In this document: positions 32,049 to 32,182 of the stretch, piece by piece | How positions within the stretch are numbered: position 1 is the stretch's first letter | Layout of the letters: the number at the start of each line of letters is the position of its first letter | Assembly (NCBI GenBank): GCA_045537555.1 | Contig: JAZSPR010000148.1 | Location: forward strand, 1-32,182 | Source of the DNA: UBA1081 sp045537555 | GTDB taxonomy: Bacteria > Bacillota > Clostridia > Oscillospirales > Acutalibacteraceae | DNA: 32,182 nucleotides | Direction of reading: 5' to 3' | The notes under the pieces: model-generated | Told to the model about the DNA's origin: nothing | What the model saw: the letters and a program-made list of their open reading frames with translations, nothing else | The model's database searches: none | Translations under genes and position numbers: made by a program

Positions 32049-32182
32049 AATTTGTCGAACTGAAGTTCGACAAAAATTCTCAATTCTCAATGCGCAATGC
32101 GCAATTGTGGAAAGGGCTTCGCCCTTTGACCCATTTATATAATTCAAGCCCGAAGGGCTTCCGAAATTGCGAATTGAGCATT
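32049..32182. repeat. MITE-like inverted-repeat element, copy C (cut by window end)
   Basis: The order is the same as copy A at 7374: hairpin TTTGTCGAACT-GA-AGTTCGACAAA (32051-32074); tandem arm CTCAATTCTCAATGCGCAATGCG; hairpin AAAGGGC-TTC-GCCCTTT (32111-32127); GACCCATTTATATA; hairpin AAGCCC-GAA-GGGCTT (32146-32160); CCGA; then the inverted arm AATTGCGAATTGAGCATT running off the window. Confidence 0.7.

Overview
The window looks like a chromosomal segment of an anaerobic gut Clostridium-class Firmicute, probably a Ruminococcus/Oscillospiraceae relative. The evidence is moderately low GC, strong AGGAGG-type ribosome binding sites, consensus TTGACA-N17-TATAAT promoters, a B. subtilis-like order (DUF1934/ywiB then argS), an smpB-ssrA neighbourhood, a LexA box of the Firmicute type, and a secreted protein ending in a dockerin-like module (DARLxLRxSAxLE). 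Only one real RNA gene, tmRNA, is visible.

Layout. 205-7089 (-) is a 2294-residue secreted surface protein of MBG/YDG-type repeats, with a consensus promoter and a roughly 190-nt structured leader. A 191-bp hairpin-rich repeat element (7374-7564) separates it from four co-directional membrane-protein genes (7640-11952), which form a tandem duplication of a two-gene unit (A-B-A-B). Next come D-Ala-D-Ala ligase, DUF1934, argS, smpB, an XRE regulator with a SHOCT-like tail, and ssrA/tmRNA (12014-16995). Downstream of ssrA is a repeat-dense stretch (16993-17372): two terminators, an 18-nt copy of the tmRNA 3' end, an inverted tmRNA T-arm, and a comb of eight small hairpins joined by ATATCATC / GATGATAT linkers.

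From 17388 to 22014 the minus strand carries a sulfatase, an HTH-MNT/HEPN toxin-antitoxin pair with operators in its promoter, a GH16 glucanase, a PyrE-like phosphoribosyltransferase and a small membrane protein. A small amidase (22102-22584, +) follows. Then come more minus-strand secreted genes: a PPC-like repeat protein, a metallophosphoesterase, and a 32-residue peptide gene too short for ordinary gene callers (25982-26080). On the plus strand, 26454-29859 encodes a dockerin-bearing putative wall hydrolase and a second secreted cysteine-hydrolase-like/SH3 protein. They are followed by a small DUF6291 gene under a perfect SOS promoter. The window ends with a zinc-ribbon membrane protein and a rhamnulose-1-phosphate aldolase gene with a single in-frame amber codon (31192-32010, -).

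How it fits together. The region is a housekeeping core (wall precursor synthesis, arginyl-tRNA, trans-translation) flanked by accessory cell-surface genes and by several families of short non-coding inverted repeats. The observations I rate highest are: (1) an ungapped amphipathic C-terminal tail shared by the giant surface protein and the metallophosphoesterase and mimicked by the free 32-residue peptide; (2) the hairpin comb and the TAGTCC-hairpin-GGGACATATAAT repeat family; (3) the single nonsense codon in an otherwise intact rhaD; (4) the A-B-A-B membrane cassette; and (5) an SOS-controlled DUF6291 gene. All functional statements rest on reading the sequence and on recalled family knowledge; no database search was run.
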